NCBI GenBank assembly: GCA_024998625.1
Contig: JACOEL010000017.1
Span: 1-64,000 of the forward strand
Direction: 5' to 3'
DNA from: Nitrospira sp.
GTDB taxonomy: Bacteria; Nitrospirota; Nitrospiria; Nitrospirales; Nitrospiraceae
DNA: 64,000 nucleotides
Shown: piece by piece, positions 9,401-17,142 of the stretch
Numbering within the stretch: position 1 is the first letter of the stretch
Layout: each line of letters starts with the position of its first letter
Made by a program: the position numbers and the translations under genes
Notes under the pieces: generated by a model
Databases searched by the model: none
Seen by the model: only the letters and a program-made list of their open reading frames with translations
Told to the model about the DNA's origin: nothing

Positions 9401-12400
9401 CGACACCAGATCCACGGTGACCGACTCTTCAGGTTCGAGGACGATCGGACAACGGATGGACACAATGGGGTCCAGCACGGAGCCCTGATTTCCTGAAAGC
9501 GGGCCGGAATGGTCCAGAGCCTGCGGAGCGGCGAGGGTGCGCCCCCGGCCGATGAACTGCAGGCGGTCCGTTTCGTAGGACATCTCCCCGCTGTGGGGGC
9601 CACGTACCGCCATGAGGTGGAATGCCCAGGGGGCCTGCTCATCCTGCGAGCGGCCACGGCGCGTGGAGAGAATGGCCTGACGTTCGCGGATGATTTCCGT
9701 CTGGACGAAGAGGTTGCTGAAGGCCGGATGGAGGGCATCGGCCGCTGGCAGCGCCAGCACGACCTCCGCATAACTGGTGAGGTCGATCGTGCGTGTCGTG
9801 CCGGAACAGTTGGTGAGACGGATCCGCCGTAATTCGATGTCGTCTTCCGGGGACACGACGATTTCGGCATGTGTCTCGATCTCGTGATCGCGGCGACGAA
9901 ACTCGGCGCGCCCTTCGGAAAAGATCACTTCGTAGCTCTTGGCCTGTTTCAGTGTCGGCTGATAGGCCGTGGACCAGAACTCCCTGCTCTCCACGTCGCG
10001 GAGATAGCAGAAGGTTCCCCAGTTGTCGCAGGTGCTGTCTTCACGCCAACGCGTGATGGCCAGGTCCTTCCATCGGCTGGACCCGCCTCCCGCGTTTGTC
10101 ACCATCACGTGGTATCGACCGTTCGACAGGAGGAGCACGTCTGGTACCGGAGTGTTCGCGGTTGTCAGGACGCGCACCGGCGTGTCCACCGTGCCGGACG
10201 TCGTGCGCAAATCCGACAGCTCGGTGCTGTGGGCATAGAAGGCTGTGGCCTTGGGAATCCGCTCTTGGAGCACCAGGGTGCTGGCCTGAAATAGCGGCTC
10301 GGCTTCAAAACGTTTCTGCATCGGGCGGTCGAGGAGCAGATAGGCCAAGGAGAGGAAACTCATCCCCACATGGTGCGCCATGTAGGAGCGAATGATGACA
10401 CGTGCTTGTCCGCGGGGAAGACGCGAGGGGGTGTAATCGATCGCTTCATATAAGCCGAACGGGCCATCGGCTCCTTCGGCCGTGAGTCGCTGGAGATTCA
10501 GACAAGCCTCTTCCGGTGCGACCATGAGGGCGAGGGAGGTGGCGTAGGGTGCAATGACCAATTCCTCGCCCAGGCCACGCTTCAGTCCAAGGCCGGGCAC
10601 ACCGAAGGCCCGATACTGATAGTTCAACTGCACGTCGACCATGTTGTAGCCGGATTCCGAGACGCCCCAGGGAATGTCTCGTTCCCGGCCGTAGTCGATC
10701 TGTCGCTTCACCGCTGCGCGGTAGGTCTGATCCAGCAGCGTCTGCTGGTATGTCGGCATGACGAGCAGCGGCATCAGGTATTCGAACATCGACCCGCTCC
10801 AGGACAGGAGAATCGGCTCTCCTCCAGTCGTCGTGAGCAGACGGCCGAGGGCGAACCAGCTTTCCTGCGGCAGTTGGCCTTGCGCAATCGCCACGAAGCT
10901 GCACAATCGCGCTTCGGAGGCTAGGAGGTCGTAGTAACTCGCGTCCCGTCGTCGTTCCGCGACGTTGTACCCGATGGAGAGGAGGAACCGCGTGTCGTCG
11001 AACAGGAAGTCGTACTCCATCTGGGCAAATTGATTCGCTTGCCGGGCCAAGTGGTCGAGCGAGGCCAGGCGTTGTTCGGCCAGTCGGCTGGCCGCGCTCA
11101 GGTGCTGTCGCAGTTCGATCAACCAGGTCCGCTCCGTGCCAGATGCGTCTGGTCCAAGTCGCGCGTCAATCGCGGGCAGCCATTCGCCTTCCAGTCTGGT
11201 CAGCATCCGGAGCGTCGGTATCTGATCTAATCCTGGAAACAGGCGGAGTATGTCAGCGGTGGCGGGAAGGTCGACCCAGGGCGCGAGAAGCGTCAGCTCG
11301 GCGACCGCGTTACGGCATTGTCGCGCGAAGGCATGGGCCCATCGGCGCGCCTCTGTGCTGGAAGCGGGATCGAGATGGGCGGTGACTTCATCCGCCTGTT
11401 TGCTGAGCATGAGCAAGGTGTGGTGGGTTTGCGTGAGTGTGGTCGGCCTGTTGTCACAGGCCGCAATCAGGTTTCTCTGAAGTGCGTCAACCTGAGACGT
11501 CGGAGTTTCCAGCGCCTCGCTCAGCAGCGCGAGGGTATCGCGGAGTCCCTCAAAGGTGCGCTCAGCGAGGAGCTTGTGTTCCGGCAGGCTAAGGAGCCCC
11601 GCGTGCAGGGTCATGACATGCCCTGCCAGATTTCCGCTGTCTACCGACGAAATGTACATGGGCAGCAGTGGTTTCAGCGTCTGGGTGTCGTACCAATTGT
11701 AGAAATGGCCTCGATATCGTTCCAAGGTTGCCATGCTGTCGAAGGTATGAGCGGTGCGTTCGATCAGCTGTCCCGCCGACAGGTAGCCGAAGTCGTAGGC
11801 GGAGAGATTGGCCAACAGTGCTAATCCCATATTCGTCGGTGACGTTCGATGCGCCACCTTTGGAGCGGGCTCTTCCTGATAGTTATCGGGCGGGAGCCAA
11901 TGATCCTCCGGGCTGACATAGGTCTCGAAAAAGGCCCAGGTCTTGCGGGTCATCTTCCGGAGAAACATCGTCTGATCGGCCGTGAGTCTGGCCTCGCGTC
12001 GAGTCAGCGGTCTGCTGATCCACCAGGTGAACAGGGGAGACAGCGCCCATAGGCTGAGAACCGGCGCCGCAATCAGGAGCGCCTCCGCGCGCGTCCGCAT
12101 CAGAATGATCGTGATGATCAGGGCCATGGCCGGACCAATCCACATCGACCGATAGGAACCGAGCAGGTCCGTCCTGCTTCTGTCCGCCGCGCCTGACGGG
12201 TTCCATTCCAATAAGCCAGGGCGATTGAACCATACACGTCCGGCGGTCCGTACGATCGCGTCCAGACTGTAGAAGCTTTCGTAGGGCAGGCACATGAGCG
12301 TGAGCAGCGCCTGAGTCAGCTGTTGTGTCATGGCCCGCGCGATTGTGGTGAGGTGCTGGCTCATCCGCATATCCTCGGGCTTGCGGCATAGATCGACGAC

Positions 12401-15010
12401 GGCGCCCAGTAACGGCGCGATCAGGAACAGGCCGAGCGTGGCGAGGGTCCAGAGCCAGAGAGGAGACAGCAGAGCCCATCCCACTATGAACAAGGATGTC
12501 AGCGCAGCGGGGACGAGGCTGCGCCGCAGGTTGTCGAAAATTTTCCAACGCGACAGGATGGACAGCGGATTGTTACGGGTACGTCCGTTCGGTCCCGGCA
12601 CGCGGGGGAAGGCCCAGCGCGCAATCTGCCAATCTCCGCGGATCCAGCGATAACGCCGGGCCACATCCGCGCTGTAGCGGGCAGGATATTCTTCGTAGAG
12701 CTGGACATCGCTCAGGAGTCCGGCGCGGGCATAGGAGCCTTCAAGCAGGTCGTGGCTGAGGATGCGATTCTCCGGGAGGCGATCGCTGAGGGCCTGCTCG
12801 AAGGCATCGACTTCATAGATCCCCTTGCCGATGAAGGACCCTTCTCCGAACAGGTCCTGATAGACGTCCGACACGGCGCGTGTGTAGGGATCGATGCCGG
12901 GCTCGCCGGCGTTGAGCCGCGCGTAACGCGAGCGGGTGGTGCCGGGGAGGCTGACGGCCACCCGAGGTTGCAGAATTCCGTATCCCGCAGTCACGCGCTG
13001 TGCCGCAGGATCGTACTGCGGACGATTGAGCGGATGGGCCATGGCCGCCACGAATTGTCGCGCGGTATCGCGGGGTAACTGGGTATCCGTATCGAGCGTG
13101 ATGACATATTTCACCGTGGAGAGAATGTCCGGTTGTCCGACGATCGCTGAAAACCGATCCGTCGACCCGCCACGCAGGAGCCCGTTCAATTCCGCCAGTT
13201 TGCCTCGCTTACGCTCGTATCCCATCCAGAGCCGTTCATGGGCATTCCAGCGACGCGGGCGATGGAAGAGAAAAAACGTGTCGCCATGTTCGCCTGCATA
13301 CTTGGCATTCAGCGCATCGATACCTGCTCCGGCCGCCAGCACCACCTGATCGTCACCTGCCACCGTCTCTTGGTCGGCATCCTGGAAATCCGTGAGCAGG
13401 GCAAAGTGTAGATGACTGCCCCGGTTGGCGAGGAATCGGATTTCGAGGGCCTCAAGGAGGTCGTCGATACCACGGGCATCGTGGAGGAGTGTGGGAATCA
13501 CAACCAGCGTTCGTAACGCCGGGGGAAGGCCATCGGAAAAGTCCATTCGCGGGAGGGGATGTGGGGTCACCAGCGCCGTGGCGATCCAGTTCACGAGGGT
13601 CACCGCCAGCTGACTGGCCGCCAAGGCCGACAGGAATCCCAGCAGGGCAAGCAGCCATCCATTCCAACCTGCTGCAATGGCGAGGACCAGGAAGCATTCA
13701 GTGAATGTGGCCGTGAGGAAAAGGATGGAGCCGAGATAGATTGGTACGCTGCCGGATCCGGTCCATCTCCGGAGCCTGTCGAAGGCAGAACGACGGGGGC
13801 TCACTGCCTGCTCCAATTGCGTCTGTCCGTTGTCGATGAGATAGAAGCCGACGTGGGCGGCGCGGTGGTCCGGCCCCTCTGCAGCAGCCCCTGTCTGGGC
13901 GAGCAGGATCGCCTGACGTGTGACGTCACCTTCCGACAGGGGGCTACTCTTTGCGAGTTTCTCCACGGCATGGCGATACCGGTCACGAGTGGCAAAATCC
14001 ATCTGCCCGTACACGCCGGCCGGATCTTCATGGAGCGTCTGTTCCACCAGGCTCTGCGCTTCGACAAACTCGCGCCAGTCCATCGCCGCCAGGAACCGGA
14101 GACTGCCGATGCTGTTGCTCATGGAGACTTGATCGATCGCCTGTTGTTGTGTCTCCGACTGCACCAGTTGCTCAATCGTGAGGCCGGACTCTGACAAGCG
14201 CTGTTCGATCCAGGTCAGCGGCAAGGCTAATGCCGCGCTCTGTCCTTGCAGACGGCGGGCGAGCTCCGCCACGAAGGCGCTCACCATGGGCGGGTTGGAT
14301 CGTGCCATGTCCGCGATCACCAGAATGAGACTTTTGGGGTCCTTTTCAGCGGTCTCAATCATTTGGCCGGCCCATTCGTGGGCACGATTGCGGTCCACTC
14401 TGTCGCTTGCGATCCGGGCGCCGGCACGTCGCAGGTTTTCGATCAATGCGAGGCGAATCATGATGGGGATCGCCCATAACTCGCCGAGCGTCAGGGCCGT
14501 GACCGTCTGATAGGCCGCAACGAAACCGTTCAGACTTTCCGGGTCCACCCGTCCGTCGCCATGCGAAATGATTTCAAGCGCGATGTCGTAGACCCTGGGC
14601 AAGCCGGCCGATGGACCGTTGCCAAGCCGGGGCAGTTCCCGGCTGTAGCCTTTGGGGAGGTGCCGCTTGGCCATCCGAATGTGCTCTTCGATCAGGTAGA
14701 AGTTATTGAGCAACCATTCCCCGGCCGGCGTGATGCGCCGGCTGCCCTTTACCGCCTCGGCCACCAGATTCCGCACGTCCAGCAGGACGACTTCGTTCTC
14801 GGCGAGTCGGGCGAGCAGCGGGTCGGGCTCGTGCTCGGCACTGACGGCATGTAGTCCCGCGAGAATCTTGCCATGCTGTTGCATCTGTTCGGCGCTGAAC
14901 AGTTCCGATCGCAACGGCGGCTCATCACCCGCATAGGGCATTGTCGCCGGTTGTCCGCTCAGGTGTCCGGTCCATTGACGCCAGCTTGCAAGAATATCTG
15001 TGCGGCTCAT
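6311..15010 (-). CDS. ndvB: cyclic beta-1,2-glucan synthase (NdvB/ChvB type)
   Basis: 2,899 residues from the ATG at 15010 (a TTG six bases upstream is also in frame but has no better ribosome site). Order: helical N-terminus; membrane segments at about 420-480; a GT84 glycosyltransferase domain with the Asp motif LDTDTQLP near 638 and the RRYRWIRGDWQ version of Q/RxxRW near 785; more membrane segments at about 830-880 and 960-1005; a glucoamylase-like domain around 1370-1590 (WGVSESGYN near 1449); then beta-sandwich and (alpha/alpha)6 GH94 phosphorylase modules with GDWNDGMN near 2578. Length and domain order fit the NdvB family, which makes cyclic osmoregulated periplasmic glucan from UDP-glucose at the inner membrane. 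The 3' end overlaps the truncated tonB. Confidence 0.9.
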   Translation of the reverse strand: MSRTDILASWRQWTGHLSGQPATMPYAGDEPPLRSELFSAEQMQQHGKILAGLHAVSAEHEPDPLLARLAENEVVLLDVRNLVAEAVKGSRRITPAGEWLLNNFYLIEEHIRMAKRHLPKGYSRELPRLGNGPSAGLPRVYDIALEIISHGDGRVDPESLNGFVAAYQTVTALTLGELWAIPIMIRLALIENLRRAGARIASDRVDRNRAHEWAGQMIETAEKDPKSLILVIADMARSNPPMVSAFVAELARRLQGQSAALALPLTWIEQRLSESGLTIEQLVQSETQQQAIDQVSMSNSIGSLRFLAAMDWREFVEAQSLVEQTLHEDPAGVYGQMDFATRDRYRHAVEKLAKSSPLSEGDVTRQAILLAQTGAAAEGPDHRAAHVGFYLIDNGQTQLEQAVSPRRSAFDRLRRWTGSGSVPIYLGSILFLTATFTECFLVLAIAAGWNGWLLALLGFLSALAASQLAVTLVNWIATALVTPHPLPRMDFSDGLPPALRTLVVIPTLLHDARGIDDLLEALEIRFLANRGSHLHFALLTDFQDADQETVAGDDQVVLAAGAGIDALNAKYAGEHGDTFFLFHRPRRWNAHERLWMGYERKRGKLAELNGLLRGGSTDRFSAIVGQPDILSTVKYVITLDTDTQLPRDTARQFVAAMAHPLNRPQYDPAAQRVTAGYGILQPRVAVSLPGTTRSRYARLNAGEPGIDPYTRAVSDVYQDLFGEGSFIGKGIYEVDAFEQALSDRLPENRILSHDLLEGSYARAGLLSDVQLYEEYPARYSADVARRYRWIRGDWQIARWAFPRVPGPNGRTRNNPLSILSRWKIFDNLRRSLVPAALTSLFIVGWALLSPLWLWTLATLGLFLIAPLLGAVVDLCRKPEDMRMSQHLTTIARAMTQQLTQALLTLMCLPYESFYSLDAIVRTAGRVWFNRPGLLEWNPSGAADRSRTDLLGSYRSMWIGPAMALIITIILMRTRAEALLIAAPVLSLWALSPLFTWWISRPLTRREARLTADQTMFLRKMTRKTWAFFETYVSPEDHWLPPDNYQEEPAPKVAHRTSPTNMGLALLANLSAYDFGYLSAGQLIERTAHTFDSMATLERYRGHFYNWYDTQTLKPLLPMYISSVDSGNLAGHVMTLHAGLLSLPEHKLLAERTFEGLRDTLALLSEALETPTSQVDALQRNLIAACDNRPTTLTQTHHTLLMLSKQADEVTAHLDPASSTEARRWAHAFARQCRNAVAELTLLAPWVDLPATADILRLFPGLDQIPTLRMLTRLEGEWLPAIDARLGPDASGTERTWLIELRQHLSAASRLAEQRLASLDHLARQANQFAQMEYDFLFDDTRFLLSIGYNVAERRRDASYYDLLASEARLCSFVAIAQGQLPQESWFALGRLLTTTGGEPILLSWSGSMFEYLMPLLVMPTYQQTLLDQTYRAAVKRQIDYGRERDIPWGVSESGYNMVDVQLNYQYRAFGVPGLGLKRGLGEELVIAPYATSLALMVAPEEACLNLQRLTAEGADGPFGLYEAIDYTPSRLPRGQARVIIRSYMAHHVGMSFLSLAYLLLDRPMQKRFEAEPLFQASTLVLQERIPKATAFYAHSTELSDLRTTSGTVDTPVRVLTTANTPVPDVLLLSNGRYHVMVTNAGGGSSRWKDLAITRWREDSTCDNWGTFCYLRDVESREFWSTAYQPTLKQAKSYEVIFSEGRAEFRRRDHEIETHAEIVVSPEDDIELRRIRLTNCSGTTRTIDLTSYAEVVLALPAADALHPAFSNLFVQTEIIRERQAILSTRRGRSQDEQAPWAFHLMAVRGPHSGEMSYETDRLQFIGRGRTLAAPQALDHSGPLSGNQGSVLDPIVSIRCPIVLEPEESVTVDLVSGIGETRDLCLRLVDKYQDRRLADRVFELAWTHSQVVLRQLNTTEADAQLYGRLAGSILYANASLRAEAAVLSKNRRGQSGLWGYAISGDLPIVLLQIGDPSNIDLVRQMVQAHAYWRLKGLAVDLVIWNEDHAGYRQVLHDQIMGLISAGVEANVMDRPGGIFVRTAEQMSVEDRLLQQSVARVILTDRRGTLADQITRLASPAAPAYRLKPTRTHRPDPPAAIEPRTDLLFYNGLGGFSSDGREYVITTTAEQVTPAPWVNVLVNPHFGTVVSENGLAYTWSENAHEFRLTPWHNDPVTDSSGEAFYLRDEESGHVWSPTPMPCRGTSPYVSRHGFGYSCFEHTEGGIRSEVWVYVALDASVKFTVVKLRNESGRPRRLSATGYVEWVLGDLRPKSVMHVISEIDPATGALFARNPYNTDFPGRIAFFDLDEGTRSMTGDRTEFLGRNGTLHNPASMNRTRLSGKVGAALDPCGAIQMPFDLAVGQERDCTFRLGVGKDTEDARQLVRRFRGATARRAALETVWHHWTHTLGAVHVETPDQSLNVLANGWLLYQTIACRLWARSGYYQSGGAFGFRDQLQDVMALIHAKPHLAREQLLLCAGRQFKEGDVQHWWHPPSNRGVRTRCSDDFLWLPYVTSRYVMTTGDTAVLDAPIQFIEGRPINADEDSYYDLPGRSEQSGSLYDHCVRAILKGLTKGVHGLPLIGSGDWNDGMNMVGDRGQGESVWLGFFLYDVLMRFAEVAKTTGDVPFAERCQAEAAQLQQQIEQQGWDGEWYRRAYFDDGTPLGSAANDECQIDSIPQSWSVLSAAGETTRSRLGMEAVYRRLVRRDDALVQLLDPPFDKSALNPGYIKGYVPGVRENGGQYTHGALWATMAFAALGDRERAWELFRMINPVNHARTPEDINRYKVEPYVVAADVYAVSPHIGRGGWTWYTGSAGWMYRLIVESLLGLRLEHNRLRFLPCLPLDWKTFKVHYRFRETMYHITVRQSGTDHQAMSVTVDGIQQADQTIPLVDDRREHSAEVTFSIP

Positions 15011-15486
15011 CTTCAAATTCGAGATTCCCTTCGATCAAGGTCGCGGAGGTGGTCTGGGGGTTCCGGAAAAGGATCGGCCTGAGCCGGATGGTCCCGCGCG
15101 GGGTCATGGAAACGGGCTCAGCATGGCCGTAGCGCCTACCCCGCATACGCAATGCAGGCTGAGGAGTCAGCGACGAAACGACGATCCGGCGATCGACATT
15201 TAGGACACTTCGATGCGAGCTGTGAGCCGGATTGAACGCAGCGATGGGAGGCGTGAGGGATACCTTGTTACTGTAGCCCCTTTCGGCAGGGAAAAGACAG
15301 ATAATTATCCGGAACGTGTTCGGGCTGGAGGGTCGAAGGGATGCCGTTGGATGGTGGAGGTCAATGACAAGAACGGAAGTAGGCTGCGCGTGGGCGTTCA
15401 CGTAAGGTTCATTGGTCGTAGATGTAACGAGGTGGAACTTCGGCAACCGACGATCGAGGCGTCGAAACGATTGTGCTGGTCAACAG
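15011..15486. other. 476-bp gap upstream of the glucan synthase, no gene seen
   Basis: This stretch lies between two minus-strand genes. Open frames in it on either strand have no recognisable protein pattern and no good ribosome-binding sites. It probably carries the glucan-synthase promoter and leader. I could not identify a convincing promoter, riboswitch or terminator in it. Confidence 0.4.
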
Positions 15487-16545
15487 TTAGACAGGTCGTG
15501 TCGCGAGTGACTCTGCCATGCCATAGAGCAACGCTTCGGTGTCGTTCCAAGCCAGGCAGGAATCGGTGATGGACATGCCGTAGGTCAGGGCCTTGTTGGG
15601 ATCCCAGCTTTGCCGCCCGCCTTGCAGGTGACTTTCCAACATGAGACCCATGATAGAACGGCGGCCCTGCTGGAATTGCTTGAGGACTTCGCCGGCGACT
15701 TCCACCTGGCGCTGGTGGTTCTTGCCGGAGTTGTCGTGCGAACAGTCCACCATCACGCCCCGGGCCAGGCCTTCGCTGGCTACGGCAGTTTCCGCGCGGG
15801 CGATGTCCTCGACACTGTAATTCGTGCGTCCGCCGCCGCCGCGCAGCACGATGTGGTGATCGGGGTTGCCGGTGGTCTTGATGATAGAGGTGATGCCGTC
15901 GGCATTCACGCCGACAAAATGGTGCGGGCTCCGGCTGGTGATCATGGCGTTGATGGCGACTTGCAGGCTGCCTTCCGTCCCGTTTTTGAACCCGACGGGC
16001 ATCGAAAGGCCGCTGGCCATTTCGCGATGGATCTGGCTCTCAGTCGTGCGCGCCCCGATCGCGGTCCAGCTCAACAGATCGGCGATGTATTGGGGGGTGA
16101 CCGGGTCGAGTAGTTCCGTCGCGCAAGGGAGGCCTTTGCCGTTGATGTTCAACAGGATTGTCCGAGCCAGCTGAATGCCCTGGGCAATGTCGCAGGTGCC
16201 GTCCAGATGGGGATCGTTGATCAGACCCTTCCAGCCCACCGTGGTGCGAGGCTTCTCGAAATAGGTGCGCATCACGATGAGGAGTTTGTCGCGGACGGTG
16301 TCGGCGACCGGCTTGAGGCGGTCGGCATACTCATAGGCGGCATCGGGATCATGAATCGAGCAGGGGCCAACGATCACGATGAGCCGGTCCATGTCACGGC
16401 CGTGCAAGATGTTCCGGATCGCCTGTCGCGTCTGGAACACCAGCTCGGACACCTCGTCGCTGATAGGCAGCTGCGTTTTGACATCGCGGGGCGAGGGGAG
16501 CGGTTTAATCTCTATGACATGTTGATTATCGATCGGCCTGTTCAT
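15487..16545 (-). CDS. aroG: 3-deoxy-7-phosphoheptulonate (DAHP) synthase, AroF/G/H class
   Basis: 352 residues from the ATG at 16545, preceded by AAAGGGA; the frame extends 39 codons further upstream but that part does not look like protein. It carries the class I signature blocks VGPCSIHD (near residue 60), KPRTTVGWKGLINDP, RGGGGRTNYS and MVDCSHDNSGK, and its length matches the E. coli AroF/G/H enzymes (about 350). It condenses phosphoenolpyruvate and erythrose-4-phosphate as the first step of the shikimate pathway in the cytoplasm. The choice of paralog letter is arbitrary. It stands alone and is divergent from the exported-protein gene at 16720. Confidence 0.92.
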   Translation of the reverse strand: MNRPIDNQHVIEIKPLPSPRDVKTQLPISDEVSELVFQTRQAIRNILHGRDMDRLIVIVGPCSIHDPDAAYEYADRLKPVADTVRDKLLIVMRTYFEKPRTTVGWKGLINDPHLDGTCDIAQGIQLARTILLNINGKGLPCATELLDPVTPQYIADLLSWTAIGARTTESQIHREMASGLSMPVGFKNGTEGSLQVAINAMITSRSPHHFVGVNADGITSIIKTTGNPDHHIVLRGGGGRTNYSVEDIARAETAVASEGLARGVMVDCSHDNSGKNHQRQVEVAGEVLKQFQQGRRSIMGLMLESHLQGGRQSWDPNKALTYGMSITDSCLAWNDTEALLYGMAESLATRPV

Positions 16546-16630
16546 ACTTATCCCTTTGAAAGGTCTGTCTAGTTCACGCGTCGATTCAAGATTGCCAAAC
16601 AAGATATCGAATTCTCTAGGATAAAGTCCA

Positions 16631-16697
16631 GTGAGGCGGGTTGTAGGAGGATCGGCTTGCATTCGAGGGGGGCCCTTTGTTACAACTCACGCCTCAC
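16631..16697. promoter_or_regulatory. inverted repeat in a divergent promoter region
   Basis: The left arm GTGAGGCGGGTTGTA (16631-16645) is mirrored by TACAACTCACGCCTCAC at 16681-16697, with a few unpaired bases. It lies in the gap between the divergent DAHP synthase and the exported-protein/receptor unit, ending 22 bases before the start at 16720. It could form a leader hairpin or an operator; no known family is recognised. Confidence 0.35.
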
Positions 16698-16719
16698 GAA
16701 TCTGTCGGCTCGGACGGTC

Positions 16720-17040
16720 ATGTTTCGTCATTTCGCCCAGAAACAATCCAGCTCGGTCGTCGCACTTCTCCTCGCGTGTATGCTGCTCGCGATGGCGCCG
16801 TTTGCCGCGGCGTTGGAGATTCATCACGAGCTGGCGGCGGCGGACCAGGACGGGCATGAGCATTCCGATACCGACCTCTGCCAGTGGGTGCAATATCACA
16901 CGGGCCATTCCCTCGTCGGCGACGTGCCGGCCCCCTGTGCGTTTCTAGCCGATGCGCCGCCGCAGTTGGTGCGCGCCCCGATTCTCATCTCTCAATCGCT
17001 CCCTGCGTCCCGCGCCTCCCGGGCGCCGCCTCTGACCTAA
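16720..17040 (+). CDS. small exported His-rich protein, copy C, upstream of a TonB receptor
   Basis: 106 residues. A clear signal peptide (VVALLLACMLLAMAPFAAA, residues about 13-31) is followed by a histidine-rich stretch LEIHHELAAADQDGHEHSD. Then comes CQWVQYHTGHSL, where the Trp, Gly and Leu align with those of WLDHAAGSGL in copies A and B, a second Cys in PAPC, and a tail ending RAPPLT. The architecture matches the proteins at 654-962 and 1394-1699 and resembles DUF2946-type proteins; the relationship is inferred from motifs. It lies about 100 bases upstream of the receptor at 17143. A periplasmic metal-binding role tied to that receptor is plausible. Confidence 0.6.
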   Translation: MFRHFAQKQSSSVVALLLACMLLAMAPFAAALEIHHELAAADQDGHEHSDTDLCQWVQYHTGHSLVGDVPAPCAFLADAPPQLVRAPILISQSLPASRASRAPPLT

Positions 17041-17142
17041 CCTCAACGCCATCGTTACGTTCATTTTGGCATTCACCGCTTTGTCTCAGCCACGGCTTTG
17101 CGCCGGGCTCTGACGTGTGCGGGATTATTTGGGGAGGTTCGT

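Noticed and set aside
6707-14854. Long plus-strand open frames opposite the glucan synthase
   Set aside because: No family patterns and Arg/Gly/Pro composition typical of antisense frames in GC-rich DNA.
14925-15446. 173-codon minus-strand frame upstream of the glucan synthase
   Set aside because: Overlaps the glucan synthase start in another frame, lacks a ribosome-binding site and has no protein-like pattern.
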